Assembly: GCF_900105395.1 (NCBI RefSeq)
Contig: NZ_LT629775.1
Span: 5,848,501 to 5,912,500, forward strand
Direction of reading: 5' to 3'
DNA length: 64,000 bases
Source: Streptomyces sp. TLI_053
GTDB lineage: Bacteria; Actinomycetota; Actinomycetes; Streptomycetales; Streptomycetaceae
The translations under genes and the position numbers were made by a program. The notes below the pieces were generated by a model. It was not told where the DNA came from, made no database searches, and saw only the letters and a program-made list of their open reading frames with translations. Of the stretch, positions 17,457-24,388 are shown in pieces (within the stretch, counting starts at the first letter, position 1; every line of letters begins with the position of its first letter).

Positions 17457-17951
17457 ATGGGTTCCAACGTTTTCTTCGACATCACCATCAACGACGAGCC
17501 GGCCGGCCGGATCGTCTTCACGCTCTTCGACGACGTCGTCCCGAAGACCGCGCAGAACTTCCGCGAGCTCGCCACCGGCCAGCACGGCTTCGGCTACGAG
17601 GGCTCGTCGTTCCACCGCGTCATCCCGGGCTTCATGCTCCAGGGCGGTGACTTCACCCGCGGTGACGGCACCGGCGGCAAGAGCATCTACGGCGAGAAGT
17701 TCGCGGACGAGAACTTCGACCTCAAGCACACCAAGCCGGGCCAGCTCTCGATGGCCAACGCGGGCAAGAACACCAACGGCTCGCAGTTCTTCATCACCAC
17801 CATCGTCACCGACTGGCTGGACGGCAAGCACGTCGTCTTCGGCGAGGTCGTCGAGGGCCTGGACCTGGTGCAGAAGATCGAGGGCCTCGGCTCGCAGAGC
17901 GGCCGTACCAAGGCCAAGGTCACCATCGCCAAGTCCGGCATCGTGGAGTAA
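17457..17951 (+). CDS. Cyclophilin-type peptidyl-prolyl isomerase 1
   Basis: Cytosolic cyclophilin of 164 residues that catalyses cis-trans isomerisation of prolyl bonds and assists folding. The active-site signature FHRVIPGFMLQGGDF with catalytic Arg is intact, followed by AMANAGKNTNGSQFFIT and the terminal H-VVFGEVVEG segment. Length is that of a minimal single-domain cyclophilin with no signal peptide. A second cyclophilin is encoded 1.3 kb downstream on the other strand. Probably leaderless. Confidence 0.96.
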   Translation: MGSNVFFDITINDEPAGRIVFTLFDDVVPKTAQNFRELATGQHGFGYEGSSFHRVIPGFMLQGGDFTRGDGTGGKSIYGEKFADENFDLKHTKPGQLSMANAGKNTNGSQFFITTIVTDWLDGKHVVFGEVVEGLDLVQKIEGLGSQSGRTKAKVTIAKSGIVE

Positions 17952-17973
17952 GGGCTCACCCCTTCTCGCATTC

Positions 17974-18006
17974 GGACGCGGCCCGCAGCTCGAGCGGGCC
18001 GCGTCC
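17974..18006. terminator. Bidirectional terminator, cyclophilin / doxX
   Basis: Perfect 13-base-pair stem (17974-17986 with 17994-18006) and a seven-base loop, between convergent genes. Confidence 0.8.
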
Positions 18007-18061
18007 GCGCGTTTCCGGGCCCGTCGGCCTCCCGCTCCGGTGCGGTGCTCCGGTGCGCTGC

Positions 18062-18574
18062 TCAGAGCGCCGCCGCGACCGCGGCCGCGACGAACAGCAC
18101 CTGCAGCGCGGTGCGCGCGGGCAGCGGGGTGACGGGCTTCCCGGCGAGGGTGCCGCCGGTGCGGGCGGCGTGCACGTTGGCGGGGAACATCGCGAGCATC
18201 AGCAGGGCGAGTCCGGCGGCGGCGTAGGGGGCGAGCGGCGGGACGAGGAGCCCGGCGGCACCGGCCAGTTCGAGGACGCCGGTGAGCGTGATGAGCAGTT
18301 CGGGGCGGGGGAGCACCGGTGGGACCATCGCGACGAAGTCGCGCCGGAAGGCGGGCAGGAAGTGCGGCACGCCGGTGGTGACGAACATCAGGGCGAGCGC
18401 GCCGCGCACGGCGGGCTGCCAGGCGTCGAGGGTGTCGACGGCGAGGAGCCCGAGCAGGCGGAGGACGGCGAAGCCACCGAGAAGGGCGATGAGGGGGCCA
18501 TGGCGGACTCTCCAAGCTTGTCGCTGGTCAATCTTGTCACTGGAAAGATTGGCTCGGGCGAGCAAACTTGTCAA
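18062..18574 (-). CDS. DoxX family membrane protein, 5' end apparently frameshifted
   Basis: Small membrane protein with four hydrophobic segments (for example ALLGGFAVLRLLGLLAV and LLITLTGVLELAGAAGLLVPPLAPYAAAG), typical of the DoxX/MauE-like family of unknown or redox-linked function. The reading frame as given opens only at TTG 18574, but that TTG is the -35 TTGACA of a good minus-strand promoter. A far better start, ATG 18501 with GGAGAG six bases upstream, is one base out of frame. One extra base in the G5 run at 18493-18497 would give MAPLIALLGGF joined to the family sequence. Either the assembly lost a base or the gene is truly shifted. Confidence 0.75.
   Translation of the reverse strand: MTSLLARANLSSDKIDQRQAWRVRHGPLIALLGGFAVLRLLGLLAVDTLDAWQPAVRGALALMFVTTGVPHFLPAFRRDFVAMVPPVLPRPELLITLTGVLELAGAAGLLVPPLAPYAAAGLALLMLAMFPANVHAARTGGTLAGKPVTPLPARTALQVLFVAAAVAAAL
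18517..18573. promoter_or_regulatory. CTTGTC repeats, candidate TetR operator
   Basis: Three direct copies of CTTGTC(A) at 18517-18522, 18533-18539 and 18567-18573 lie between the divergent doxX and tetR genes, together with the small palindrome GCTCGGGCGAGC (18552-18563). They overlap the proposed doxX promoter, as expected if the regulator represses it. The binding itself is inferred. Confidence 0.4.
18546..18574 (-). promoter_or_regulatory. doxX promoter TTGACA-17-CAATCT
   Basis: On the minus strand TTGACA (18574-18569) is followed after 17 bases by CAATCT (18551-18546). Transcription would begin near 18540, giving a leader of about 39 bases to the ATG at 18501 with its GGAGAG. Confidence 0.5.
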
Positions 18575-18617
18575 TGCCTAGATATGCTCGGGGGGTCGCC
18601 GACGAGAGGGATGTGCC

Positions 18618-19184
18618 ATGGGCAGGGCCGAGAGCTACCACCACGGGAATCTGCGGCGGGCCGTGCTGGACGCCGCGATCGCGGCGATCACGGAGTCCGG
18701 GCCGTCCGGCTGGAGCCTGCGGGAGCTGGCACGCCGGGCGGAGGTCTCGCACGCGGCGCCGGCGCACCACTTCGGCGACAAGGCGGGGGTGCTGACGGCG
18801 GTGGCGGCGGAGGGCTTCGAGCTGTTCGCGGACGCGCTGGAGCGGGCGGCGGGGGATCCGTACGGGTCCGGGGTGGCGTACGTGCGGTTCGCGGTGGACC
18901 ACCGGGCGTACTTCGAGGTGATGTTCCGGCCGGAGCTGTACCGGGCGGACGACCCGGAGATGGCACTGGCGCGTGAGCGCGCGGGGGCGGTGCTCGCGGC
19001 CAGCGGCCGGGAGCTGTCCCGGGGGGAGCGGCCCGACCGGGCGACGACCATCGCCGCGTGGTCACTGGCGCACGGCTTCGCGAGCCTCTGGCTGAACGGC
19101 GCCCTGCCGGAGAGCGGGGCCGGGGTGGACGTGGAGGAGCTGGCCCGGGAGGTGCTGCGGGTGGTGTTCGGCCGGGCGGAGTAG
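18618..19184 (+). CDS. TetR/AcrR family transcriptional regulator
   Basis: Regulator of 188 residues. The N-terminal helix-turn-helix is clear (SLRELARRAEVSHAAPAHHFGDKAGVL, ~38-65), and the C-terminal ligand domain resembles TetR_C of the WHG type (TTIAAWSLAHGFASLWLNG). ATG 18618 is behind GAGAGGG. It is divergent from doxX, and direct CTTGTC repeats fill the gap, so doxX is its likely target. The inducer is unknown. Confidence 0.93.
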   Translation: MGRAESYHHGNLRRAVLDAAIAAITESGPSGWSLRELARRAEVSHAAPAHHFGDKAGVLTAVAAEGFELFADALERAAGDPYGSGVAYVRFAVDHRAYFEVMFRPELYRADDPEMALARERAGAVLAASGRELSRGERPDRATTIAAWSLAHGFASLWLNGALPESGAGVDVEELAREVLRVVFGRAE

Positions 19185-19265
19185 GAAGTCCGGCCGGGGG
19201 GAGTGGGAAGTCCGGTCGGGCGGAGTGGGAAGTCCGGCCGTGAGGAGTGGGAAGTCGGACGCGCC
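19178..19265. repeat. Four tandem 22-base repeats
   Basis: Four units of exactly 22 bases start at 19178, 19200, 19222 and 19244. All share GGAGTRGGAAGTC. The first overlaps the tetR stop codon. The fourth forms the left arm of the terminator hairpin at 19240-19282. No spacers, so not a CRISPR array. Confidence 0.85.
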
Positions 19266-19282
19266 GACCTCCCACTCCTCAC
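19240..19282. terminator. Hairpin terminator between tetR and second cyclophilin
   Basis: A 19-base-pair stem (19240-19258 with 19264-19282, one mismatch) with a five-base loop between convergent genes. Its left arm is a copy of the adjacent 22-base repeat. Confidence 0.8.
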
Positions 19283-19288
19283 GCCGGT

Positions 19289-19813
19289 CTACCGCCGCTC
19301 GACGGTCACCGACTCGATGACCACGGGCTCCAGCGGCCGGTCGCCCGGCCCGGTCGGGGTGGCCGCGATGGCGTCCACCACCTTCTGGCCGGCCGCGTCG
19401 GCGACCTCGCCGAAGATGGTGTGCTTGCGGTTGAGGTGCGGGGTCGCCCGGGTGGTGATGAAGAACTGCGAACCATTGGTGTTCGGGCCCGCGTTGGCCA
19501 TCGCCAGCAGGTACGGCTTGGTGAAGTACAGCTCGGGGTGGAACTCGTCGGCGAACTCGTACCCGGGCCCGCCCGTGCCGTCGCCCAGCGGATCGCCGCC
19601 CTGGATCATGAAGTTGGGGATGACCCGGTGGAACGTCGTCCCGTCGTACAGCGGAGCCGTGGTGACCGCCCCGGTCGCCGGATCGGTCCACTCCCGCCCG
19701 CCCTCGGCCAGCTCCACGAAGTTGCGCACGGTCTTCGGCGTGTGGAACTGGAAGAGCTTGACGGTGATCTCGCCGTGGTTGGTCTTGAGGACGGCGTAGT
19801 GCTGCGAGCCCAT
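19289..19813 (-). CDS. Cyclophilin-type peptidyl-prolyl isomerase 2
   Basis: A 174-residue cytosolic cyclophilin. The catalytic segment TTFHRVIPNFMIQGGDP and AMANAGPNTNGSQFFITT are intact. It carries an insertion of about 12 residues after the first helix (GGREWTDPATGAV) compared with the first cyclophilin, so this is a distinct paralogue and not a recent duplicate. ATG 19813 has GAAAGGG ten bases upstream. It presumably has the general folding role of the family. Confidence 0.95.
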   Translation of the reverse strand: MGSQHYAVLKTNHGEITVKLFQFHTPKTVRNFVELAEGGREWTDPATGAVTTAPLYDGTTFHRVIPNFMIQGGDPLGDGTGGPGYEFADEFHPELYFTKPYLLAMANAGPNTNGSQFFITTRATPHLNRKHTIFGEVADAAGQKVVDAIAATPTGPGDRPLEPVVIESVTVERR

Positions 19814-20037
19814 GGACTGGAGACCCTTTCAACGAATCGACCGGACCCACCCGATCCTCCCACGCCGCCCCACCTCCACCGGTCCCCGCCGGGGCTTCGC
19901 CGGCGCCTCCGCGGGCGGTGGGGGGTGTCACTCGGACGGGTGGGGGGTGGGGTGGGGGCGGCGTGGCCCGGTGGGTGTTCGGCGGCTGTGCGGTACCCCT
20001 TCTGTGCACACACCCCCGCACCGAATCGGGAACCCCC

Positions 20038-20469
20038 ATGACCCTCCGCCGTCCGGCCTGGGGCGCGCTCGTCCTCGCCCTGGCCTGTTCGCTCGCCCCC
20101 GCCGCCCCCGCGCCGGCAGCCGCGCCGGCCGTCCGGGCGGTCCTCCAACCCCCGCTCCCCGTCGAGGAGTTCCCGGGGCAGGTCGAACGGGCCTGCCACA
20201 TCTGGCGGGGCATCGGGTGGCCCATCAACTCCCGCCCGGTCGACTTCCGGATTCCGGGCCCGGCGTACATCCGGGGCAGCAACCCGTACGGCAATCGCAG
20301 CGGGGACCTCCCGTCCGGCGGCGCCTACCACGAGTACGACGTCAACCCCCGCCCGACGCCCGCCACCCACCGGGACGCCGAGCGCCTGGTCCGCGACGAC
20401 AACTCCGAGCGGACCTGGTACACCGACGACCACTACGCCAACTTCCGCGAGATCTCCGGAGGCTGCTGA
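20038..20469 (+). CDS. Secreted guanyl-specific ribonuclease (RNase Sa/barnase superfamily)
   Basis: Exported RNase of 143 residues. A signal peptide (~1-30, ALVLALACSLAPAAPA) precedes a mature domain much like RNase Sa. Expected catalytic residues are present: E99 in YHEYDV, R112 and R116, and H132 in DDHYANF. C53 and the C-terminal C143 match the single disulfide of RNase Sa. It should cleave RNA 3' of guanosine outside the cell. The next gene, one base downstream, encodes a barstar, which would protect the cytosol before secretion. The ATG has GGGAA upstream. Confidence 0.9.
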   Translation: MTLRRPAWGALVLALACSLAPAAPAPAAAPAVRAVLQPPLPVEEFPGQVERACHIWRGIGWPINSRPVDFRIPGPAYIRGSNPYGNRSGDLPSGGAYHEYDVNPRPTPATHRDAERLVRDDNSERTWYTDDHYANFREISGGC

Positions 20470-20470
20470 C

Positions 20471-20911
20471 GTGCCCGCGGCTTCCGGCCCCCCGCTCGGT
20501 CCGGCCCGGTGGGACCTCCTGCCGGGCCGGACCTGGGCGGGCTTCGCAACCGGTGCGGACCGGCTCCGCCTCGTCCGGGGCGCGAACTGCCGTACCGCGG
20601 CCGCCCTGTTCGCCGAGTGGGCGCGGGCGCTCCCGTTCCCCGGCTACTTCGGCCACAACTGGGACGCCTTCGAGGAGTGCCTCAACGACGCGCTCCGCCC
20701 GCCCGGTGCCGGATCGGCGGTGCCCCGCCTCCTCGTCCTCGTCGTGGACGCCGACGCCGTCCTGGCGGACGAGCCGCCGGACCGGCTCGCCCTGCTCCTC
20801 GAGATCCTGGACGCGGCCGCCGGCGGTGGCCTCCGCGTGCTGTTCGTCGCGGACCCGCCCGGGGCCGGTGCGGCCGAGGCCCGTCTCCGCGCGGCCGGCC
20901 CGAGCGACTGA
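20471..20911 (+). CDS. Barstar family ribonuclease inhibitor
   Basis: A 146-residue cytosolic protein with the barstar contact helix FPGYFGHNWDAFEECLND (56-73). This matches the barstar region where Tyr, Asn and Asp residues plug the RNase active site. It starts at GTG one base after the RNase stop codon, so the pair is tightly co-translated. It is longer than classical barstar (~90 residues), with N- and C-terminal extensions. The immunity role for the preceding RNase is inferred from family and context. Confidence 0.9.
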   Translation: MPAASGPPLGPARWDLLPGRTWAGFATGADRLRLVRGANCRTAAALFAEWARALPFPGYFGHNWDAFEECLNDALRPPGAGSAVPRLLVLVVDADAVLADEPPDRLALLLEILDAAAGGGLRVLFVADPPGAGAAEARLRAAGPSD

Positions 20912-20929
20912 GCCGGGCGGCCGCGCCGT

Positions 20930-21337
20930 TCAGGCCCGGTCGGCCAGCACCGGCCGCTGCTGGCGCAGCGAGACCCGGTTGCCGTCCGGGTCCCGGGCCT
21001 CGACGCGGAGGCCGAAGGGGTACTCCTCGGGCTCGTGCCGGTCGAGCTCCACCCCGCGCTCGCGCCAGATCCCCACGTCCTTCCTCAGATCGTCCGACTC
21101 CAGGACGATCGGACCGGGGGCCGACACCTCCTCCGATCGCGAGGGCTGCCCGGCGGCCGGGGCGTGCGGCCAGAGGATGATCTCGAACGGGTGGCCCTCC
21201 GCGCCCACGGTGAGGAAGCGGCCGTCCGGGCCGGCGTAGTCGACGCGCTTCTCCAGCCCCAGCTGTTCGGTGTAGAACCGCAGCGCGCGGTCCTGGTCGG
21301 TGACGTAGACCGTGACGTACATGACCCTGGTGAGCAT
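20930..21337 (-). CDS. Glyoxalase/bleomycin-resistance (VOC) family protein
   Basis: Protein of 135 residues with one VOC domain made of two beta-alpha-beta-beta-beta repeats. The first begins VMYVTVYVTDQDRALRFYTEQLGL and the second ends RVEARDPDGNRVSLRQQ. Metal-ligand-like residues (E in GHPFEIILW and near the end) are present, but the activity is not predictable. ATG 21337 has GAGAGGA upstream. It converges with the barstar gene and has no close operon partner. Confidence 0.87.
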   Translation of the reverse strand: MLTRVMYVTVYVTDQDRALRFYTEQLGLEKRVDYAGPDGRFLTVGAEGHPFEIILWPHAPAAGQPSRSEEVSAPGPIVLESDDLRKDVGIWRERGVELDRHEPEEYPFGLRVEARDPDGNRVSLRQQRPVLADRA

Positions 21338-21437
21338 GGTGCTGTTCCTCTCCGTCCGGCGGCCGGTGATACCGCTCTGCCTCCCTGACGTATCGCGGCG
21401 GCCCTGTTGTGACAGCCGGGTCCGAGAATCCCGCACC

Positions 21438-21460
21438 GGAAGTCGACCGCTCCGACTTCC
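21438..21460. repeat. Short hairpin related to the GGAAGTC repeats
   Basis: GGAAGTCG (21438-21445) pairs with CGACTTCC (21453-21460) around a seven-base loop. It shares the GGAAGTC core with the 22-base repeats at 19178. It lies between the VOC gene and the next secreted protein, upstream of both, so it is not an obvious terminator. Confidence 0.5.
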
Positions 21461-21582
21461 CGCTCCGCGCCCGGCCGCCGCGCCGCTCCGTCCCCGACGC
21501 CACGTCACCTCGCGGTTACGTTGAGTCGCACCGGTGGGGCGGCGCAGGGCCGCCCCGCTCCGGCCGAAAGGAATGTGGACGC

Positions 21583-21882
21583 ATGGAGAAGCGACGCACG
21601 GCTACCGTTCTCGGGGCCTGGCTGGCCGCCGCCGCCCTCGCCGTCGCGGTCCCGAACACCGCGTACGCGGCCCACGGGATCCTGATCGTCGACGGCGCCG
21701 CGTACCAGGACCCGCGCGGGTGCCTCCCGCTCGGCGACTTCGTCCAGCCGGTGGTCACCAACTGGACGGACTCGGTGGTGCAGGTCAGGGGCGGGACGAG
21801 CTGCGAGGGCGCGGTCGAGAAGTTCGTCGTCCCCGGCGAGTCCTACGCCGCGCTCGGCGGCCGCAGCGTCCTCGTTCCCTGA
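21583..21882 (+). CDS. Small secreted protein of unknown function
   Basis: A 99-residue protein that I do not recognise. Residues 1-29 are a signal peptide (VLGAWLAAAALAVAVPNTAYA). The mature part of ~70 residues is beta-rich and has two cysteines (PRGCLP and GTSCEG), likely one disulfide. ATG 21583 has GAAAGGA ten bases upstream. Small secreted beta proteins of this shape are common in streptomycetes, but no activity can be inferred. Confidence 0.8.
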   Translation: MEKRRTATVLGAWLAAAALAVAVPNTAYAAHGILIVDGAAYQDPRGCLPLGDFVQPVVTNWTDSVVQVRGGTSCEGAVEKFVVPGESYAALGGRSVLVP

Positions 21883-21895
21883 CCCGCCCGCCCTC

Positions 21896-21928
21896 GCGCG
21901 GGAAGTGGGCCCCTCCGGCTTCCCGCGC
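21896..21928 (+). terminator. Terminator after small secreted protein
   Basis: Perfect ten-base-pair stem (21896-21905 with 21919-21928) and a 13-base loop, 14 bases after the stop. The arms include GGGAAG/CTTCCC, reminiscent of the nearby GGAAGTC elements. Confidence 0.7.
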
Positions 21929-22008
21929 CCCGGGGCGCAGGGGCGACCCGTACGACCTAGGTCCGAGGCCCGATGACCGGAGGCACCGGGTCCGCTTGGA
22001 TGGTGACC

Positions 22009-22893
22009 ATGGACGAGCCATTGCAGGACACGGAGATCCCGACCGTCGAGCGGGTGGCGGCCTACCTCGCCCGGATCGGGGCCGAGCGGCCCGCCCGTGC
22101 CGGCGCGGCCGAGCTGGCACGGCTCCAGGAGGCGCACCTGGACGCCGTTCCGTTCGAGAATCTGAGCATCCACCTCGGCGAGCCCGTCGTGCTCGAACCG
22201 GAGGCGCTGCTGGAGAAGGTCGTGGGGCGTCGGCGCGGCGGGTTCTGCTATGAACTCAACGGCGCCTTCGCCGGGTTGCTGCGGGCCCTCGGCTACCGCG
22301 TCGAGCTGCTCGCCGCCCGGGTCTTCGACGGGGCCGAGCCCGGGCCGCCGTTCGACCACCTGGCGCTGCGGGTGGAGGCGGACGGGGTGGCGTGGCTGGT
22401 GGACGTCGGCTTCGGCAGGTTCGCCCGCCGGCCGTTGCGCCTCGACGAGCGCGGCCCGCAGCAGGACCCGGCGGGAGTCTTCACCGTCACCCCGAGCGCC
22501 GGCGACCCGGGTGCCGTCACCCCGGGTGCCGTCACCCCGAGCGCCGTCACCCCGGGTGCCGGCGGTGCCGGTGACCTGGACGTCGCCCTCGACGGCGCGC
22601 CGCAGTACCGCCTCGACCCCCGCCCGTACCGGCTGGCCGACTTCACCCCGACCTGCTGGTGGCAGACCACGTCCCCCGACTCGCACTTCACCCGCGCGAC
22701 CACCTGCTCCCGCCCCACTCCCGACGGCGGCCGGACCACCCTCACCAGCACCCGCGCGACCGGCGGCACCCGCTTGCTGCGCACCGCCCCCGACGGGACC
22801 CGCACCGAGGAACTCCTCGACGCCGACGCGGCCCTGAGCGCCTACCGGACCCACTTCGGGCTCGTCCTGGACCGCCTCCCGACCGCACCCTGA
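22009..22893 (+). CDS. Arylamine N-acetyltransferase
   Basis: NAT of 294 residues that transfers acetyl from acetyl-CoA to arylamines, with the complete catalytic triad C80 (RRGGFCYELNGAF), H117 (FDHLALRVE) and D132 (WLVDVGFG). Residues about 160-184 are a five-unit insertion of VTPSA/VTPGA type, encoded by a 15-base minisatellite; this is unusual for the family. In-frame starts at 21973 and 22000 are also possible. ATG 22009 is preferred because TTGGAT ends seven bases upstream and none of them has a usable Shine-Dalgarno site. Confidence 0.9.
   Translation: MDEPLQDTEIPTVERVAAYLARIGAERPARAGAAELARLQEAHLDAVPFENLSIHLGEPVVLEPEALLEKVVGRRRGGFCYELNGAFAGLLRALGYRVELLAARVFDGAEPGPPFDHLALRVEADGVAWLVDVGFGRFARRPLRLDERGPQQDPAGVFTVTPSAGDPGAVTPGAVTPSAVTPGAGGAGDLDVALDGAPQYRLDPRPYRLADFTPTCWWQTTSPDSHFTRATTCSRPTPDGGRTTLTSTRATGGTRLLRTAPDGTRTEELLDADAALSAYRTHFGLVLDRLPTAP
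22486..22560 (+). repeat. In-frame 15-base minisatellite in the NAT gene
   Basis: Five contiguous 15-base units (22486, 22501, 22516, 22531, 22546), four of them beginning GTCACCCCG, coding for five-residue repeats of VTPSA/VTPGA type. Because 15 is a multiple of three, copy-number change would keep the frame. Confidence 0.85.
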
Positions 22894-22940
22894 CCGCGCC
22901 CCGGCCCCGGTCTCGCCCCGGCCGGGCCCGACCGGCCCGG

Positions 22941-23474
22941 TCAGAGCAGGCCGAGGTGGTCGAGGCCCAGATAGGCCGGGCCGACGTCGGAGAGCAGGCC
23001 GCGGCGCAGCACGGTGTCGCGGAACTCCGCCAGGTCCATCAGCACCACCTCGATGAACTCGTTGCGGTCGTGCGCGATCCGGGCGGTCGGGGTGCAGTCG
23101 GTGGCGACGCAGGCGTGGCGCACGCCGTTGGAGTAGGCGTCGTGCCAGACGGCGGTGACGTGTTCCACCTTGCCCCGGTAGCCGGTCTCCTCGGCGAGTT
23201 CGCGCGCGGCGGCGTCCTCGGGGGACTCGCCCGGGTCGACGACGCCGCCCGGCAGTTCGTACAGCAGGGCCTGCGGTCCGGGCCGGAACTGCCGGGTGAG
23301 CACGATGCGCCGGTCCGGGGTCAGTGCGACGACGGCCGCGCAGGAGTACTCGTTGCCCAGGTGGTAGACCTCCTCGCGGCCGTCCGGCATGGCGAAGGTC
23401 ACCCGGTCGGTGCCGCGTCCGAAGGCGCTGTGGATCGGCTCGCGGCGGAGTTCCCGCCAGTGTGCGTCGCCCAT
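22941..23474 (-). CDS. Nudix hydrolase, ADP-ribose pyrophosphatase-like
   Basis: Hydrolase of 177 residues cleaving nucleoside-diphosphate-linked compounds. The Nudix box is complete (G77, E83, R91-E92 and EETG). The upstream sequence REEVYHLGNEYSCAAVVALTPDRRIVLTRQFRPG resembles ADP-ribose pyrophosphatases, but substrate cannot be fixed. ATG 23474 has AAGGAG nine bases upstream. Confidence 0.92.
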   Translation of the reverse strand: MGDAHWRELRREPIHSAFGRGTDRVTFAMPDGREEVYHLGNEYSCAAVVALTPDRRIVLTRQFRPGPQALLYELPGGVVDPGESPEDAAARELAEETGYRGKVEHVTAVWHDAYSNGVRHACVATDCTPTARIAHDRNEFIEVVLMDLAEFRDTVLRRGLLSDVGPAYLGLDHLGLL

Positions 23475-23631
23475 CGGGCGGGCTCCTTCCAAGCGGATTC
23501 CGTGCGGATGACGTGCGGGCGTGCGGCCGCCCGCCGGCACGGACGGCTCCGTGTGCACGCGCAGAATAGCCGTGCATCGCCCGCTCCGGGAGGATTCGCC
23601 GGAATCGTTCGCCCTGGCCGGGCGGGCGCCG

Positions 23632-23637
23632 TAAGCT
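23632..23637 (+). promoter_or_regulatory. -10-like TAAGCT upstream of the 23716 gene
   Basis: TAAGCT would start transcription near 23644, giving a leader of about 70 bases. An ATG eight bases after the box (23646) opens a 38-codon frame that overlaps the start of the 23716 gene. It could be a leaderless upstream ORF, or chance. Confidence 0.35.
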
Positions 23638-23715
23638 GCGCGGGCATGGTCGGCCCGGCGTCCGGGCGGCGGCCGCGAATCGACGAACTCCGCACCCCGG
23701 CAAGGTGGTTCACCC

Positions 23716-24354
23716 ATGAGGCAGACGAGTCGGCGCAAGGACGACGGCGAGGTGACCTGTGAGCAGGTGACCGTCCTCTCCTTCGAGCCCGAGCCCGAGG
23801 CCCGGGTCGACGAGGACGGTCGTGTCCTGCTGATGAGCGAGCCCACGAGTCTGACCCGCATCCCGGTCCGGATCCTCCGCGAGGCCATGACGATCAAGCG
23901 GATCGCGGGCTACTGGATCAGCTGGGCGGAGTGGTTCGGTCCGGACGACATCCGCAACCACGCCCGCTGGGTGCCGGACGAGGAGTTCGTCCGGCCCGGC
24001 GAGGGCGGCCTCGACGGACGGCTGGACGTGAAGGTGTCGGCGTACTGGGCGGTGGAGCGGGAGCCGCGCCGGGCGCGGCTGCGGACCAGCGAGGCCGTGG
24101 TGACCTTCCCGGCGGGGGAGGCCCGGTGCGAACTCGTGCTGGAGCGTCCCGAGCCGCAGCACCCGGCCACCCTGGTCGTCCACCTGTCGGACGCCTGGTG
24201 GTCCGGCGGCCGCGGCGGCCGGACGATCCACCACGGTCTGGCGGGCGAGCTGGAGGGCCCGGGCGGACGGCCCGGCGAGGGGCGGCGGGGCGCGGCGGTC
24301 CACCGGTACGCGGAGTGCGCGACAGGGCACCTGCCGGCGGTGGCCGGCCGCTGA
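23716..24354 (+). CDS. Hypothetical protein
   Basis: A 212-residue soluble protein that I do not recognise. It starts with a charged segment, then EQVTVLSFEPEPEARVDEDGRVLLM and later YWISWAEWFGPDDIRNHARWVPDEEFVRPG, rich in Trp. The last 50 residues are Gly/Arg-rich. There is no signal peptide or membrane helix. The ATG has AAGGTGG upstream, and codon use matches the neighbouring genes, so it is probably real. No function is proposed. Confidence 0.65.
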   Translation: MRQTSRRKDDGEVTCEQVTVLSFEPEPEARVDEDGRVLLMSEPTSLTRIPVRILREAMTIKRIAGYWISWAEWFGPDDIRNHARWVPDEEFVRPGEGGLDGRLDVKVSAYWAVEREPRRARLRTSEAVVTFPAGEARCELVLERPEPQHPATLVVHLSDAWWSGGRGGRTIHHGLAGELEGPGGRPGEGRRGAAVHRYAECATGHLPAVAGR

Positions 24355-24388
24355 CCGGCCGTCGGCCGGAGCGGCCCCGGCCGCGTAC

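Noticed and set aside
18572..18574. TTG start codon for doxX at 18574
   Set aside because: This TTG is part of the -35 TTGACA and has no ribosome site; the ATG at 18501 fits far better apart from the one-base frame difference.
19178..19265. Possible CRISPR array
   Set aside because: The 22-base units abut each other without spacers and no cas genes are near; they are simple tandem repeats.
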